64,000 bases of DNA from Salipiger sp. CCB-MM3 (GCF_001687105.1 NZ_CP014596.1:799501-863500), one strand, 5' to 3'; shown: positions 17,262 through 26,474, numbered from the stretch's first letter. Notes: a model not told the origin generated them from the sequence alone. Made by a program: numbers and translations.

Positions 17262-17809
17262 CTGCGTGGCTCGCGGGTGCGGGGGCGGTGGTACCAGCCG
17301 GTGACCGGATCGGCACAGGGCGGGTAGTGGCTCAGGTCTGCCTCCATCTTCATGTGCGGGGTGCCGTGGATCGTCACCTCTTCCAGCGGGCGCCAGCGCA
17401 GCCGGCGGAAGAGCGTGACGTTCTGCATCTGCACATGCGCAAGAAAGCGGTCGCAGCCGCGCGCGTTGGCGGTGCAGACGGCAAGGCGGATCAGTTCGGC
17501 CCCGAGCCGCCCAACGGCGCGGAAATCGCTGTCCACCGCCAGCCGCGAGCCCCACCAGAGGCGCGGGGCCTCTTCGTGGATGCGCACCGTGCCGACCACC
17601 TGATCGGCCTCATGGGCGTAGGTCGAGAGCGCCACCAGATGCGTGGCGATAAGGTCGATGTCGTCGCGGTCGTGGGCGGGGAAAATGCCCTGCTCCTCGA
17701 CAAACACCCGGTGGCGCAGGCCCGCCGCGCCCTCGGCCTCGAAGCGTTTCGAGGCGGCGCGGATGTAATAGCCCGGGCTGCTGAACAGGCGCGGTTCAAG
17801 CTCGATCAT
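17258..17809 (-). CDS. GNAT N-acetyltransferase of the Nit1 cluster (MSMEG_0567/sll0786 family)
   Basis: GNAT-fold acetyltransferase of 183 residues. AAGLRHRVFVEEQGIFPAHD is the GNAT entry segment seen in this family; VGTVRIHEEAP and the acetyl-CoA region LGAELIRLAVCTANARGCDR follow. The C-terminal FRRLRWRPLEEVTIHGTPHM, with a conserved HMKMEADL tail, is characteristic of the Nit1 member. It overlaps both neighbours by four bases (ATGA), fixing it between the radical SAM and AIR-synthase-like genes. In mycobacteria the acetyltransferase and the PurM-like part are fused; here they are separate. Confidence 0.88.
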   Translation of the reverse strand: MIELEPRLFSSPGYYIRAASKRFEAEGAAGLRHRVFVEEQGIFPAHDRDDIDLIATHLVALSTYAHEADQVVGTVRIHEEAPRLWWGSRLAVDSDFRAVGRLGAELIRLAVCTANARGCDRFLAHVQMQNVTLFRRLRWRPLEEVTIHGTPHMKMEADLSHYPPCADPVTGWYHRPRTREPRR

Positions 17810-18927
17810 GCCGAAGCTCCCTCTGTGGGGACTTTCAGTTTCTCATAGCTCGACAGGGCCGAGCAGGCGCCACATTTGCCGCAGCCCGCCTTCATGTCCG
17901 CCGAGCGGATCCCGGCGTGGGCGATCATCTGGCCGAGCGGCTGCAGGATCGAGGCCATGAACTCGGACGACGGCGCCGGGTGGCTTTCCAGCGGCGTGCC
18001 CGAGATCGGCACGAAGGGCACGACGAAAGGATAGACCCCCATGGCGCAGAGCTTTTCGCCCATTTCAAGGATCGCCTCACGCGTGTCGCCAAGGCCGGCA
18101 AGGATGTAGGTCGAGACCTGCCCGCGCCCGAAGACCCTCACCGCCGCCTCGAAGCTGGCGAAGTATTTCTCCAGCGGCACCGAGGCTTTGCCGGGCATGA
18201 TGCGCGCGCGCACCTCGGGCGTGACCGCTTCGAGATGCATTCCCAGCGTGTCGATCCCGGCGTCATACATGCGCTGGTGCCACGCATCGTTCTCGGGCGG
18301 CTCGCATTGGCCTTGTAGCGGCAGATCGACGGCGGCCTTGATCGCCTCGGCGCTCTCGCAGAGCACCTTGGCGCCGCGGTCCTTGCCTGCCGGGGTGCCG
18401 GTCGTCAGCACCATATGGGTGACGCCGTCGAGGTCCACCGCCGCCTTGGCAACCTCGGCAAGCTGCGCGGGCGTCTTATGGGCGATGGTGCGGCCCGCCG
18501 CGAGGCTCTGACCGATCGAGCAGAACTGGCAGGTCTTCTTGCGGCTCTCGTAGCGGATGCAGGTCTGCAGCACCGTGGTCGCCAGCACGTCTTTGGAATG
18601 CAGCGCGGCGATGTGGCTGTAGGGAATGCCGTCCGCGGTCTTGAGTTGGTAGAACTTTGCGCGGGTCGGGAAGCGGACGGTCGCCACCTCGGCGCCGTCG
18701 CGGGTGACATGGGCCTCGCCGGTGTCGTCGGGGGCCGACACGAGATAGGGGCTGTCGAAGCTGGGCGCGGTGTGGACCGGGATCATCACCGTGCGCGCGC
18801 CGATGGTGATCGCCTTGTGGTCCGAGGGGCCCGCGCCGCCACGGCGGCTTTCCTGCCCGGCGCGGGGATCGACGAGGCGCATGCCGTGGGTCTGAAGCTC
18901 GTTGATGAGCTGGGCGTGATCAAGCAT
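17806..18927 (-). CDS. Nit1-cluster radical SAM protein (MSMEG_0568/sll0785 family)
   Basis: Radical SAM enzyme of 373 residues. The Fe-S ligands are not the classic CxxxCxxC but the family's longer spacing: Cys123 in TCIRYESR, then Cys133 and Cys136 in [21 protein letters not shown] and QCEPPEND follow in the barrel, as in biotin-synthase-like members. A further cluster-like [12 protein letters not shown] occurs near the C-terminus and may bind a second Fe-S centre. It starts eight bases before the nitrilase stop and ends in an ATGA with the acetyltransferase gene. The likely role is a carbon-skeleton or sulphur step on the nitrilase product; unproven for the family. Confidence 0.9.
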   Translation of the reverse strand: MLDHAQLINELQTHGMRLVDPRAGQESRRGGAGPSDHKAITIGARTVMIPVHTAPSFDSPYLVSAPDDTGEAHVTRDGAEVATVRFPTRAKFYQLKTADGIPYSHIAALHSKDVLATTVLQTCIRYESRKKTCQFCSIGQSLAAGRTIAHKTPAQLAEVAKAAVDLDGVTHMVLTTGTPAGKDRGAKVLCESAEAIKAAVDLPLQGQCEPPENDAWHQRMYDAGIDTLGMHLEAVTPEVRARIMPGKASVPLEKYFASFEAAVRVFGRGQVSTYILAGLGDTREAILEMGEKLCAMGVYPFVVPFVPISGTPLESHPAPSSEFMASILQPLGQMIAHAGIRSADMKAGCGKCGACSALSSYEKLKVPTEGASA

Positions 18928-19918
18928 CGGGGCGGCCCTCCTCGGGCAGGGGTTCCGGCTCGGCCATAGAAGTGCTCATAGGCGCGGCCTCACAGGTGTG
19001 GCGGGTGACGGCGGGGCGGGTGTCATGCACCAGCGACAAAAGCTCGGGCCGTGCGTAATGGCCGACGCTGTCCATCATGCGCTTGCGCTTGGCCACGAGC
19101 TTCATGTCGAGATCGGCGATCAGGATGCCTTCGCCTTCGGTCAGCGGCTCGGCGAGGTGACGGCCCTCGGGCGAGATGATGCAGGTCATGCAGCCGCTGC
19201 GCATCGCTTTCTGCAGCTTCGGGTCGGGGTGGATCTGGGCGATCTGTTCTTCGGTCAGCCAGCCGGTGGAATTCACCACGAAGCAGCCCGACTCCAGCGC
19301 GTGGTGGCGCATGGTGACCTCGATCTGGTCGCGAAAGATGTCGCCCACGAGGCTGCCGGGGTAGTGGCCCGCGTGAATCTCTTCGTGCTGGGTCATCAGC
19401 GCGTAGCGGGCGAGCGGGTTGTAATGCTCCCAGCAGGCCAGCGCGCCGACGCGGCCCACCTTTGTGTCGACCACCTTGAGCCCGGCGCCATCGCCCTGAC
19501 CCCAGACCATGCGCTCATGGTAGGTGGGGGTGATCTTGCGCCGTTTCAGCGCCAGCGTGCCATCGGCGTCAAAGATGAGCTGGGTGTTGTAGAGCGAGCC
19601 ATGGTCGCGCTCGTTCACCCCCAGCACCACCACGACGCCACGCTTGCGGGCGGCATCGGCCACGGCCTGCGTCTCGGGCGAGGGGACAACCACGGCCTCC
19701 TGCATCAGTTCCAGATGCGGCGCGCCCTGCTGAACGGGCGGCAGCACGAAGCTGAAATAGGGGTAATAGGGCACGAAGGTCTCGGGGAAGACGATGAACT
19801 GCGCGCCTTTGCCCGCAGCCTCGGCAATCGCGTTGAGCACGCGTTCGATCGTGCCCGCGCGCCCGGAAAGGTCCGGGGCGATCTGGACGGCGGCGGCGCG
19901 GATGGTGTCGGTTCGCAT
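18920..19918 (-). CDS. Nit1-cluster nitrilase (Nit6803/sll0784 family)
   Basis: Intact nitrilase of 332 residues that hydrolyses a nitrile to the acid and ammonia. The catalytic triad is complete: Glu46 in [11 protein letters not shown], Lys128 in [19 protein letters not shown], and Cys162 in [15 protein letters not shown]. The [14 protein letters not shown] and CWEHYNPL variants are typical of the Nit6803-type enzymes of Nit1 clusters rather than plant- or rhodococcal-type nitrilases. The C-terminal 40 residues are Pro/Glu-rich and probably disordered. It is the second gene of the operon, after two hairpins, and overlaps the radical SAM start by eight bases. Confidence 0.95.
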   Translation of the reverse strand: MRTDTIRAAAVQIAPDLSGRAGTIERVLNAIAEAAGKGAQFIVFPETFVPYYPYFSFVLPPVQQGAPHLELMQEAVVVPSPETQAVADAARKRGVVVVLGVNERDHGSLYNTQLIFDADGTLALKRRKITPTYHERMVWGQGDGAGLKVVDTKVGRVGALACWEHYNPLARYALMTQHEEIHAGHYPGSLVGDIFRDQIEVTMRHHALESGCFVVNSTGWLTEEQIAQIHPDPKLQKAMRSGCMTCIISPEGRHLAEPLTEGEGILIADLDMKLVAKRKRMMDSVGHYARPELLSLVHDTRPAVTRHTCEAAPMSTSMAEPEPLPEEGRPDA

Positions 19919-19940
19919 GGGCTAGCCTTTGCAGACGTCG

Positions 19941-20003
19941 GAAAAAGGGGCCGGGCCGGGGAGCGGGCGGCCCGGCGTCCGGGGGCGGATGCATGCCCCC
20001 GGA
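19941..20003 (-). terminator. Double hairpin between first Nit1 gene and nitrilase (attenuator-like)
   Basis: Two perfect stems lie in the 94-base gap. TCCGGGGGC (19978-19986) pairs with GCCCCCGGA (19995-20003). CCGGGCC (19951-19957) pairs with GGCCCGG (19969-19975) and on the minus strand is followed by CCCCTTTTT. This looks like an intrinsic terminator inside the operon, allowing the first gene to be made in excess over the enzymes. Confidence 0.65.
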
Positions 20004-20012
20004 CAGGAGGGA

Positions 20013-20495
20013 TCACACGGTCCAGGTGTCGAGGATCACCGCATTGGCCTTCTTGTGCAGCAGGATGCAGTCGAGCACGTCCTGCGGTGCGATGGGGGTG
20101 ATGCCGGGCAGCAGCGAGGGCTCGCCGTGGCCGTAGAGCGCCTGCAGCGCGAAGCGGCAGGCGTAGACCTTGCCGCCTTCGCCCATAAACTTGTTGAGGT
20201 TCACCGCGAAGTTCTGGTGGCCGGGGAAGGCCTCGTCGCCGAGCGTCGGGAAACCGCGCTGGATGCCGAGGGTCACGCCGGGGCCGTAGAGCAGGATCGA
20301 CGTCTCATAGCCTTTGCGATTGAGGCGGATTGCATTGAGAATGTTGACGAGGCCGATCGAGCCTTCGAAGGCGACGGTATGGAAGGTCACAAGCGCCTTC
20401 TCGCCTTCGTCGGCCTTCACATCTTCGAAGACCTTTTCTTCATAGTTGACGAAAAAGTCTCCGTCCTTGTGTGCTTCTTTGGTAACCTGAGGCAT
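20013..20495 (-). CDS. Nit1-cluster DsrE-like protein (MSMEG_0572/sll0783 family)
   Basis: Protein of 160 residues with a DsrE/DsrF-like fold: [40 protein letters not shown], and a cysteine in [15 protein letters not shown], where sulphur-relay relatives carry the active Cys. Members are called nitrogen-starvation-response proteins and are the first gene of most Nit1 clusters. ATG 20495 follows AAGGAGGGC at ideal spacing; an upstream codon at 20549 adds 18 unconserved residues. It is the promoter-proximal gene and is separated from the nitrilase by terminator-like hairpins. Confidence 0.88.
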   Translation of the reverse strand: MPQVTKEAHKDGDFFVNYEEKVFEDVKADEGEKALVTFHTVAFEGSIGLVNILNAIRLNRKGYETSILLYGPGVTLGIQRGFPTLGDEAFPGHQNFAVNLNKFMGEGGKVYACRFALQALYGHGEPSLLPGITPIAPQDVLDCILLHKKANAVILDTWTV

Positions 20496-20763
20496 CTTGC
20501 CCTCCTTGTCGCTGCGTGGAGACAGGATGCTGGGCAGCAAATGATTCACTCAATGAGCAGTTCAATGTGCATACAATAATAATGACAATAAACATGCATT
20601 CCGCGTAATCTTTAGACGAAGTTTTGAGCTTTCGCTGGTTCGGCAGGCAATGTCTGTCTGAAACCGTGGCGCGCAGGGCTCAGGTTTTGCGTAGATGCAT
20701 ACAATTGCCCTTCAATTCCGAGAATCGATCCGCTAAGGCTGGGTCGAACAGGAGTTGAAGCAG
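20496..20763. promoter_or_regulatory. Divergent Nit1/MocR promoter region with TGCATACAAT direct repeats
   Basis: The 268 bases between the first Nit1 gene and the MocR gene are AT-rich around 20560-20600. TGCATACAAT occurs twice in the same orientation, at 20568-20577 and 20696-20705. MocR regulators are known to bind direct repeats near divergent promoters, so these are good operator candidates. Confidence 0.55.
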
Positions 20764-22131
20764 ATGATTGACTGGTCTCCCCAGCTGACCGACAGCGGCA
20801 AGCCGCGCTACCTTGCCATCGCCGATGCGATCGCCCGCGATATCGAGCAGGGGCTCTTGGGCAGTGGTGACCGGTTGCCACCGCAGCGGCGGCTCGCCGC
20901 CAGTCTCGGCATCGACTTCACCACCGTCTCGCGCGCCTATGCCGAGGCGCAGGCGCGCGGTCTGGTCGACAGCCATGTGGGCCGCGGCACCTTCGTGGCC
21001 GAGCGTGCCGCCGCGCCCGCCGCTGACCCCGAGCGCAAGCGCGCCGAGGATTTGTCGATGAACATGCCGCCTGAGCCCACAGATCCGGAGCTCGTGGGGC
21101 GTATGAAGGGCGGGCTCGACTATGTCTCGGCCAATCTCATCGACCTTCTGCGCTACCAATCGCCCATTGGATCCGAGCGTGACCGTACCGCCGCCTCGAG
21201 CTGGCTGAGCATGCGCGGCATGGTGCCCTCGTTGGAGCGCATCGCGGTGACGCCGGGCGCTCATGCAACCATGGCGGCGATCCTGTCGATCATCACCAAG
21301 CCCGGCGACACGGTGCTTTGCGAGCGTGTCACCTATCCCGGCATCCGCAATATCGCGGCGCGCTTCGGCGTGACGCTGGTCGGGCTGGATATGGACGCGC
21401 AGGGCGTGACGCCCGAGGCGTTGAGCGCCGCCATCGCCGAGCATCGGCCCAAGGCGCTTTACCTCAATCCGACGCTGCAGAACCCCACTACGCTGACCAT
21501 CCCGGTCGAGCGGCGGCTGGCGCTGGCCGAGGTGCTGCGGTCCGAGGGGCTGACGCTGATCGAGGATGACGCCTATGGCTTCATCCCCGCCAAGTCCCCA
21601 GCGCCCATCGCGCTCTCGGCACCCGACCTGACGTGGCACATTGGCGGGCTGGCGAAATGCATCGGCGCGGGGCTGCGGCTGGCGTTCACCATCGCACCGT
21701 CGCCGCGCTGCGCCTTCCGGCTGGCGCAGGCGATCCGGGCGCTGTCGGTGATGCCCTCGCCGCTGTCGATGGCGCTGACCACGCAGTGGATCGAGGATGG
21801 CACCGCCGACGGCATCCGCCGCTTTATCCGCGCCGAAAGCGCCGCGCGGCAGGCCATCGCGCGCGAGGCGCTGGAGGGGACGGAGTTCACCGCCGCAGAG
21901 AATGCCTTCAACATCTGGCTGACCCTGCCCAAGGGCGCGGGCCGCGCCGATATCGTCGCGCGCATGGCCGGGCGGCAGCTTGGGGTCATGCCCTCTGACG
22001 CTTTCACCGTCGCGGGCGCACCGGGCGAGAAGCTGCGGGTCTGTCTGGGCGGTTCTGTCACCCGCGAGGCGCTGCGCGAGAACCTCTACTTCCTCGGCAA
22101 CACGCTGGCGCCCAACGCCTTCATGGGGTGA
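20764..22131 (+). CDS. MocR family regulator (GntR winged helix fused to aminotransferase domain)
   Basis: Regulator of 455 residues. Residues 1-80 are a GntR winged helix (DAIARDIEQGLLGSGDRLPP, TTVSRAYAEAQARGLV, HVGRGTFVAE). The rest is an aminotransferase class I domain with PLP-binding hallmarks: NPTLQNPTT, EDDAYGFIP at about 267-275 and the Schiff-base lysine Lys298 in GGLAKCIGAG. The ATG at 20764 has AGGAG nine bases upstream. It diverges from the Nit1 operon and is its likely regulator, sensing an amino compound or PLP itself. Nit1 loci usually lack a linked MocR in my recollection, so the pairing is of interest. Confidence 0.92.
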   Translation: MIDWSPQLTDSGKPRYLAIADAIARDIEQGLLGSGDRLPPQRRLAASLGIDFTTVSRAYAEAQARGLVDSHVGRGTFVAERAAAPAADPERKRAEDLSMNMPPEPTDPELVGRMKGGLDYVSANLIDLLRYQSPIGSERDRTAASSWLSMRGMVPSLERIAVTPGAHATMAAILSIITKPGDTVLCERVTYPGIRNIAARFGVTLVGLDMDAQGVTPEALSAAIAEHRPKALYLNPTLQNPTTLTIPVERRLALAEVLRSEGLTLIEDDAYGFIPAKSPAPIALSAPDLTWHIGGLAKCIGAGLRLAFTIAPSPRCAFRLAQAIRALSVMPSPLSMALTTQWIEDGTADGIRRFIRAESAARQAIAREALEGTEFTAAENAFNIWLTLPKGAGRADIVARMAGRQLGVMPSDAFTVAGAPGEKLRVCLGGSVTREALRENLYFLGNTLAPNAFMG

Positions 22132-22433
22132 TTTAGGCTTCCTAGAAGCCATGGAGAGCTTTCGGCCACTGGAGGCGATAAATGCGTTTTTGACCTGAGG
22201 TGATCTGTTTCGGGCGCAACTGCAGGCAGGAAAATGTAGTGGAGCTTGGTGCCGCGCGAAAGCACCGGACCAACGAAGGTCGGCTTAAAGTCCGACAATC
22301 AAATCAGCGACAATACAGCGCGAATTGAAAAGCAGGCGGAAGCCCTGTCATCTGGGGGCGTATTGCATTGCCGAACTATGGAATAGGGAGTTCGGGTCTG
22401 GCCTGCTGGCATCGCCGAAGGGTTAATCTCTTC
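22132..22433. other. Gene-free gap between convergent genes
   Basis: About 300 bases between the MocR stop and the 2-hydroxyacid dehydrogenase stop. No gene, repeat or strong hairpin is visible. Confidence 0.4.
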
Positions 22434-23396
22434 TCAGGGCACACGATTTTTCAAGGATTGACCTCTTGCCAGGCGATCGACGTTGCGCGCCATTGCCTGC
22501 TGCCTCCGGGTGATCGTCCCGTTGGTCCAGCCTGACATGTGCGGCGTCAGTGTCACGTTGTCGAGGTCGTGAAACGGTTTGTGCCCCGGCATTGGGTTCG
22601 GCTGATCGGGTGTCGGATAGACGTACCACGTGTCGATGATCGCGCCACCGATCCTTCTGGTCGAGAGCACCTCGAAGAGCGCGTCCTCGTCGATGACCGG
22701 ACCGCGGCCGACGTTCATCACGATGGCCTCTGCTCCCAATGCGTTTAGGACGTCTGCGCCGATGATCCCTGCGGTCCCGTCGCTCAGCGGCAGCGTGTTG
22801 ATCAGAACATCGATGTGCGATGCCATTTCCGTCAGGTCCGCAAGGCCATAAGTGGCCGCATAGTCCGGGGTGGAGACCGGTGAGCGGTTCGCCACATGTA
22901 CCGTCATGCCGAAGGCAAGAGCTCGCGCCGCAAGCGTGCGGCCGATGTGTCCGTGCCCGACGATGCCGATGCTCTGCGCGCCAAGTTCGGTTCGCAGGCC
23001 CGAGGGGCCGCCGGCCCAGTAGTGCCAGTCGCCCTGTCGGAGTTGCCGGTCGGCCTCGGCCAGCGGGACGTGCCGCGCGAGCAGCGCCGCCATGACGTAT
23101 TCGGCGATGGCATTCTCATGACCGAAGCAGTTGCAGACCGCGCAGCCCTCAGGGAGAGAAGGGAAATGCACGCCGTCATAGCCCGCCGCCGGAAGCTGGA
23201 AGAGCTTGGCCGAGGTCGGCGGGTACTCGGCGCGGCTGTGGGTGCCGACAATGATTTCGGCGGTCTGGTAGTGCTCGAGGTCTCCTGCTCCATCGAACGT
23301 GTCCGACACTGTGACGAGCTCATGCGGGGTCTCCAGGAGCGTTTCGAAGCCTTCGAAAAAGGTGAGTGCATTGGCGCCGTGGAAAACGATCTTCAT
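22434..23396 (-). CDS. D-2-hydroxyacid dehydrogenase (NAD-dependent)
   Basis: Oxidoreductase of 320 residues in the D-isomer 2-hydroxyacid dehydrogenase family. The Rossmann motif GIVGHGHIGRT is at about 144-154; catalytic Arg231 lies in MNVGRGPVIDE, and His286 in TPHMSGWTNG. The HMSGWT variant and N-terminal FHGANALTFFEGFETL differ from phosphoglycerate dehydrogenase and are nearer to the formate dehydrogenase/phosphonate dehydrogenase branch. It is the last gene of the aldonate-type operon, 36 bases after dctM, and could reduce a keto-acid product. The substrate is not determinable. Confidence 0.85.
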   Translation of the reverse strand: MKIVFHGANALTFFEGFETLLETPHELVTVSDTFDGAGDLEHYQTAEIIVGTHSRAEYPPTSAKLFQLPAAGYDGVHFPSLPEGCAVCNCFGHENAIAEYVMAALLARHVPLAEADRQLRQGDWHYWAGGPSGLRTELGAQSIGIVGHGHIGRTLAARALAFGMTVHVANRSPVSTPDYAATYGLADLTEMASHIDVLINTLPLSDGTAGIIGADVLNALGAEAIVMNVGRGPVIDEDALFEVLSTRRIGGAIIDTWYVYPTPDQPNPMPGHKPFHDLDNVTLTPHMSGWTNGTITRRQQAMARNVDRLARGQSLKNRVP

Positions 23397-23432
23397 GTGA
23401 TCCGTACCTGTTTCAGTGTCGGTCGAAGCCCA

Positions 23433-24749
23433 TCAGTAGACGGCGATCTGCGGAAAGCAGAGCATCATAGCGAGCGCGAAAGCCTGAAGCCCGATAAAGG
23501 GGAGCAGGGCGCGGAAGATGTCCCCGAGCGAGATCTCGGGCGGCGCGACAGACTTCAGGTAGAAGGCGGCAGGCCCGAAGGGCGGAGACAGGAAGCTCAT
23601 CTGCATGTTCATGCAGAACAGCACGCCGAACCAGATCGGGTCGAGCCCGAGGCTCGTGACGATGGGCACGAAGATCGGCATGGTCAGCAGCGCGATCCCG
23701 ACCCAGTCTAGGAAGGCCCCGAGGGCAAAGAGGATCGCCATCATCAGCAGAACGATCACGATCGGGTTGTCCGAGACACCGGTGATCAGCCCAGCGACGA
23801 AATTAATGCCGCCCATGAGGTTGTATACGCCGACGAGGGCCGTGGCACCGATCCCGATCCAGACGATCATGCCGCAGGTGGAGAGGGTCTGCATTGCGCT
23901 TTCACGCAGGAACTTCCAGGTGAACTCGCCGCGGATCACGGCAGAGAGCGCGACCCCTGCCACGCCGACCGCCGAGGCTTCGGTCACAGAGGCAATACCG
24001 GCGTAGATCGAGCCCAAAACGAAAGTCACCACGAGCAGCGGAAGGATCAGCCCCTTGAGCAGGCGCAGTTTTTCTGCAGATGGGATCTTCTCGTTGGTGG
24101 GGGGCGGCGCCACGCCTTCCGAGAAGTAGGATCGCAGCAGCACGTAGCCCACGTAGAGCGAGGCCAGCATCAGGCCGGGCACGAAGGACGCGGTGAACAG
24201 ATCGCCGATCGAGACGTTGGCGGTCAAACCGTACATGATCAGCACGATCGAGGGCGGGATCATGGCACCCAGCGAGCCGCCGGCGCAGACGACACCGATC
24301 GCAAGATTTCGATCATAGCCAAGCCGCAGCATCTGGGGCAGGGCGATCAGGCCGAGCAACACGATCTCGCCGCCGATGATGCCCGACATGGCTGCGAGGA
24401 TCACCGACACGAAGATGGTCTGCACGGCGACCCCGCCGCGGATCCGGCCACCGATCAGCTTCATCGCGTCGAACAGGTCGCGGGCGACGCCGGATCGGTC
24501 GAGCATCGCTGCCATCAGCACGAACATAGGCACCGAGACGAAGATGAAACTGTTGACGAAGGTGTAAATCCGGCTCGTGATCACGGTGATCGACAGCGGG
24601 CCGAAGAAGCCGAGCGCAAAGACTAGCGAGACGAGCAGCGTGACGAAGGCCAGCGGCATGCCGGTCAGCAGCAGCACCACCATGAGACCGAACATGAGGA
24701 GGGTTGCGGGCCCGATGCCGAGCGCCGCCAGATCGAACATGGCTTGCAT
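23433..24749 (-). CDS. dctM: TRAP transporter large permease (DctM)
   Basis: Inner-membrane large subunit of a tripartite ATP-independent periplasmic importer, 438 residues with about twelve hydrophobic segments. Family hallmarks are GLMVVLLLTGMPLAFVTLL, SVPMFVLMAAMLDRSGVARD, GGSLGAMIPPSIVLIMYG, and the C-terminal SFLSPPFGPAAFYLK. ATG 24749 follows AGGA and lies at the dctQ stop; a longer upstream frame is not supported. It works with DctQ and DctP encoded just upstream. Confidence 0.93.
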   Translation of the reverse strand: MQAMFDLAALGIGPATLLMFGLMVVLLLTGMPLAFVTLLVSLVFALGFFGPLSITVITSRIYTFVNSFIFVSVPMFVLMAAMLDRSGVARDLFDAMKLIGGRIRGGVAVQTIFVSVILAAMSGIIGGEIVLLGLIALPQMLRLGYDRNLAIGVVCAGGSLGAMIPPSIVLIMYGLTANVSIGDLFTASFVPGLMLASLYVGYVLLRSYFSEGVAPPPTNEKIPSAEKLRLLKGLILPLLVVTFVLGSIYAGIASVTEASAVGVAGVALSAVIRGEFTWKFLRESAMQTLSTCGMIVWIGIGATALVGVYNLMGGINFVAGLITGVSDNPIVIVLLMMAILFALGAFLDWVGIALLTMPIFVPIVTSLGLDPIWFGVLFCMNMQMSFLSPPFGPAAFYLKSVAPPEISLGDIFRALLPFIGLQAFALAMMLCFPQIAVY

Positions 24750-24750
24750 G

Positions 24751-25341
24751 TCAGATGTCCTTTGCAGGCTTTTTGAGCTGCTTGACGACAATCACCGCGA
24801 ACTGGGCGCACATGACAAGCATTAGAACAAAAAGGAATATCTTGAGGTAAGCGGGCAGCGGCGGGTTCCAGGCGCTGCCGGAGCGTTCGAGGCGCAGATC
24901 GCCCATCGGCGACCATACCGCCTTGCTGAGCATCAGCCACGCCGCATAGGCAAAGAACCCGCTGGCAATCATCGAGGCCAGTGATGTGAAGATGTCGAGC
25001 GCCTTTCGGGCCCGCGCTGGGAGGGCGTCGTAGATCAGGACCACCCGGATGTGCCGGTCGCGCGACACGCAGAACAGCCCGCCGTAGAGAAACGCCAGAC
25101 CGCAGAGGAAGGTCGCGGTCTCATGCGCCCAGATCGTCGGGGCGTTCAGCGCATACCGCAGGAAGACCTCCATCAGCAGGAAGACCGCCGCCGCCACGAT
25201 CCCGACCGCGAATATAAAGCCCAATCGGTCGATGGCACGGCCGAGCAGCCCCGCCTCGGGGATCGGCTCTTCTCGTGTCTCATGGGTCGGTAACTCGGAG
25301 GTGTGCTCGTGTTCCGAGGGGGCGCTATCAGGTCTGCTCAT
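24751..25341 (-). CDS. dctQ: TRAP transporter small permease (DctQ)
   Basis: Small membrane subunit of the TRAP importer, 196 residues with four hydrophobic segments. After a polar N-terminal tail of about 35 residues come AVGIVAAAVFLLMEVFLRYA, the conserved WAHETATFLCGLAFLYGGLF, and RDRHIRVVLI. ATG 25341 has GGAGG eight bases upstream; a codon six bases earlier is too close to it. The gene ends one base before dctM. Confidence 0.9.
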   Translation of the reverse strand: MSRPDSAPSEHEHTSELPTHETREEPIPEAGLLGRAIDRLGFIFAVGIVAAAVFLLMEVFLRYALNAPTIWAHETATFLCGLAFLYGGLFCVSRDRHIRVVLIYDALPARARKALDIFTSLASMIASGFFAYAAWLMLSKAVWSPMGDLRLERSGSAWNPPLPAYLKIFLFVLMLVMCAQFAVIVVKQLKKPAKDI

Positions 25342-25374
25342 CAACATGTCCTCCGTCAGATTGGTATGCAGGAA

Positions 25375-25398
25375 GGCCGGCGACCCGTGCCGCCGGCC
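25375..25398 (-). terminator. Intra-operon hairpin after dctP
   Basis: GGCCGGCG (25375-25382) pairs perfectly with CGCCGGCC (25391-25398), in the gap between the dctP stop and dctQ start. No T-run follows, so it more likely stabilises the dctP message or partly attenuates than fully terminates. Confidence 0.45.
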
Positions 25399-25407
25399 TC
25401 CACGGGC

Positions 25408-26421
25408 TTACTGGAGGAGGCCCTTGTCGGTGAGATAGGCGGTCAGCGTGTCGAAGACCTTCTTCGCCATCGGCGAGCCCTCGGCGACGGTCGCCCATTC
25501 GTTCTGCGCGATGGCGCGGAACTTGGCGCGTTCCTCGTCGGACCAGTTGTGGATGGTGATGCCCTCGGCCTCAGCGGTTTCAACCGCCTCGAGATCACGC
25601 TCTTTCAGCGTGTTCACCTGGGTCTGCTGGAATTCCTTCACCGAGGCCTTGAGCTGCTCCTGGATTTCCGGCGGCAGCGCGTCCCACTTGGCCTTGTTCA
25701 TCGAAACCTCGACCAGCGGCAGCGAGTGGAAGCCGGGATAGACCGGATGCGGCGCGATCTCGTTCATGCCGGTCTCTTGGTTCACCGAAAAGACCGAGTA
25801 GTCGGCGGCGTCGATGACGCTCTTGTCGAGCGAGGTGTAGACCTCGGAGGCGGGCAGGTTCACCGGGTTTGCGCCGGCGGCGGCGAAGACGTTGGCAATC
25901 AGCCCCTCGGGCGAGCGAACCTTGACGCCCTGCAGGTCGGCGACGCTGTCGAGCGGCACCTTCGAGACAAAGGCTTCGAGGCCCGGGGTGGAGACGCCGA
26001 TGAACTCGAGCCCATAAGGATTGATCAGCTCGTTCATCAGCTCCTTGCCGCCACCGTTTTCGACGAAGTCGATCATCTGCTCGGGATCGGACCATGCGCC
26101 GACAGGGTTGGCGATGAGGCCGAAGGCCGGGTCACGACCGGCGAAATAGGAGGTGTCGGTGATATGGCCATCGATGATCCCGGCGGCGATCGCGTCAGGC
26201 GTTTCCTTGTAGTCGACGATCGAACCCACCGGCAGCAGCTCGATGCTAACCTTGCCGTCGGTCATCTCTTTGACCGTTTCCGTCCAGCCCTGCTGGAAGA
26301 TGAAGTTCGGGTTGCCGGCCGGGTCCGAGGACTGGAAGCGGAAACTGTATTCCTGTGCCGAGGCGGCGCCGGAGAGGCAGAGGCCGGCAAGCAGGGCTGC
26401 GGTGGTTGTCTTCAGGATCAT
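25408..26421 (-). CDS. dctP: TRAP transporter solute-binding protein (DctP)
   Basis: Periplasmic receptor of 337 residues with a signal peptide of about 21 residues (MILKTTTAALLAGLCLSGAA, then SAQEYS). YSFRFQSSDPAGNPNFIFQQ and the later LQGVKVRSPEG, VYTSLDKSVIDAADYS and VNQETGMNEIAPH segments follow the DctP pattern, including the invariant Arg (KVRSPEG) that grips a carboxylate. The ligand is thus an organic acid; gene context (sugar-acid enzymes) points to an aldonate. ATG 26421 has GGAGGAG seven bases upstream. Confidence 0.92.
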   Translation of the reverse strand: MILKTTTAALLAGLCLSGAASAQEYSFRFQSSDPAGNPNFIFQQGWTETVKEMTDGKVSIELLPVGSIVDYKETPDAIAAGIIDGHITDTSYFAGRDPAFGLIANPVGAWSDPEQMIDFVENGGGKELMNELINPYGLEFIGVSTPGLEAFVSKVPLDSVADLQGVKVRSPEGLIANVFAAAGANPVNLPASEVYTSLDKSVIDAADYSVFSVNQETGMNEIAPHPVYPGFHSLPLVEVSMNKAKWDALPPEIQEQLKASVKEFQQTQVNTLKERDLEAVETAEAEGITIHNWSDEERAKFRAIAQNEWATVAEGSPMAKKVFDTLTAYLTDKGLLQ

Positions 26422-26474
26422 CGTGGGCTCCTCCCTTGGGGTTCCTGTTTCAACTGCAATGGGTTGTGTGCGGG

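Noticed and set aside
20680..22152. A 490-codon minus-strand frame opposite the MocR gene
   Set aside because: Antisense shadow in high-GC DNA; product is Arg/His/Gly-rich with no domain.
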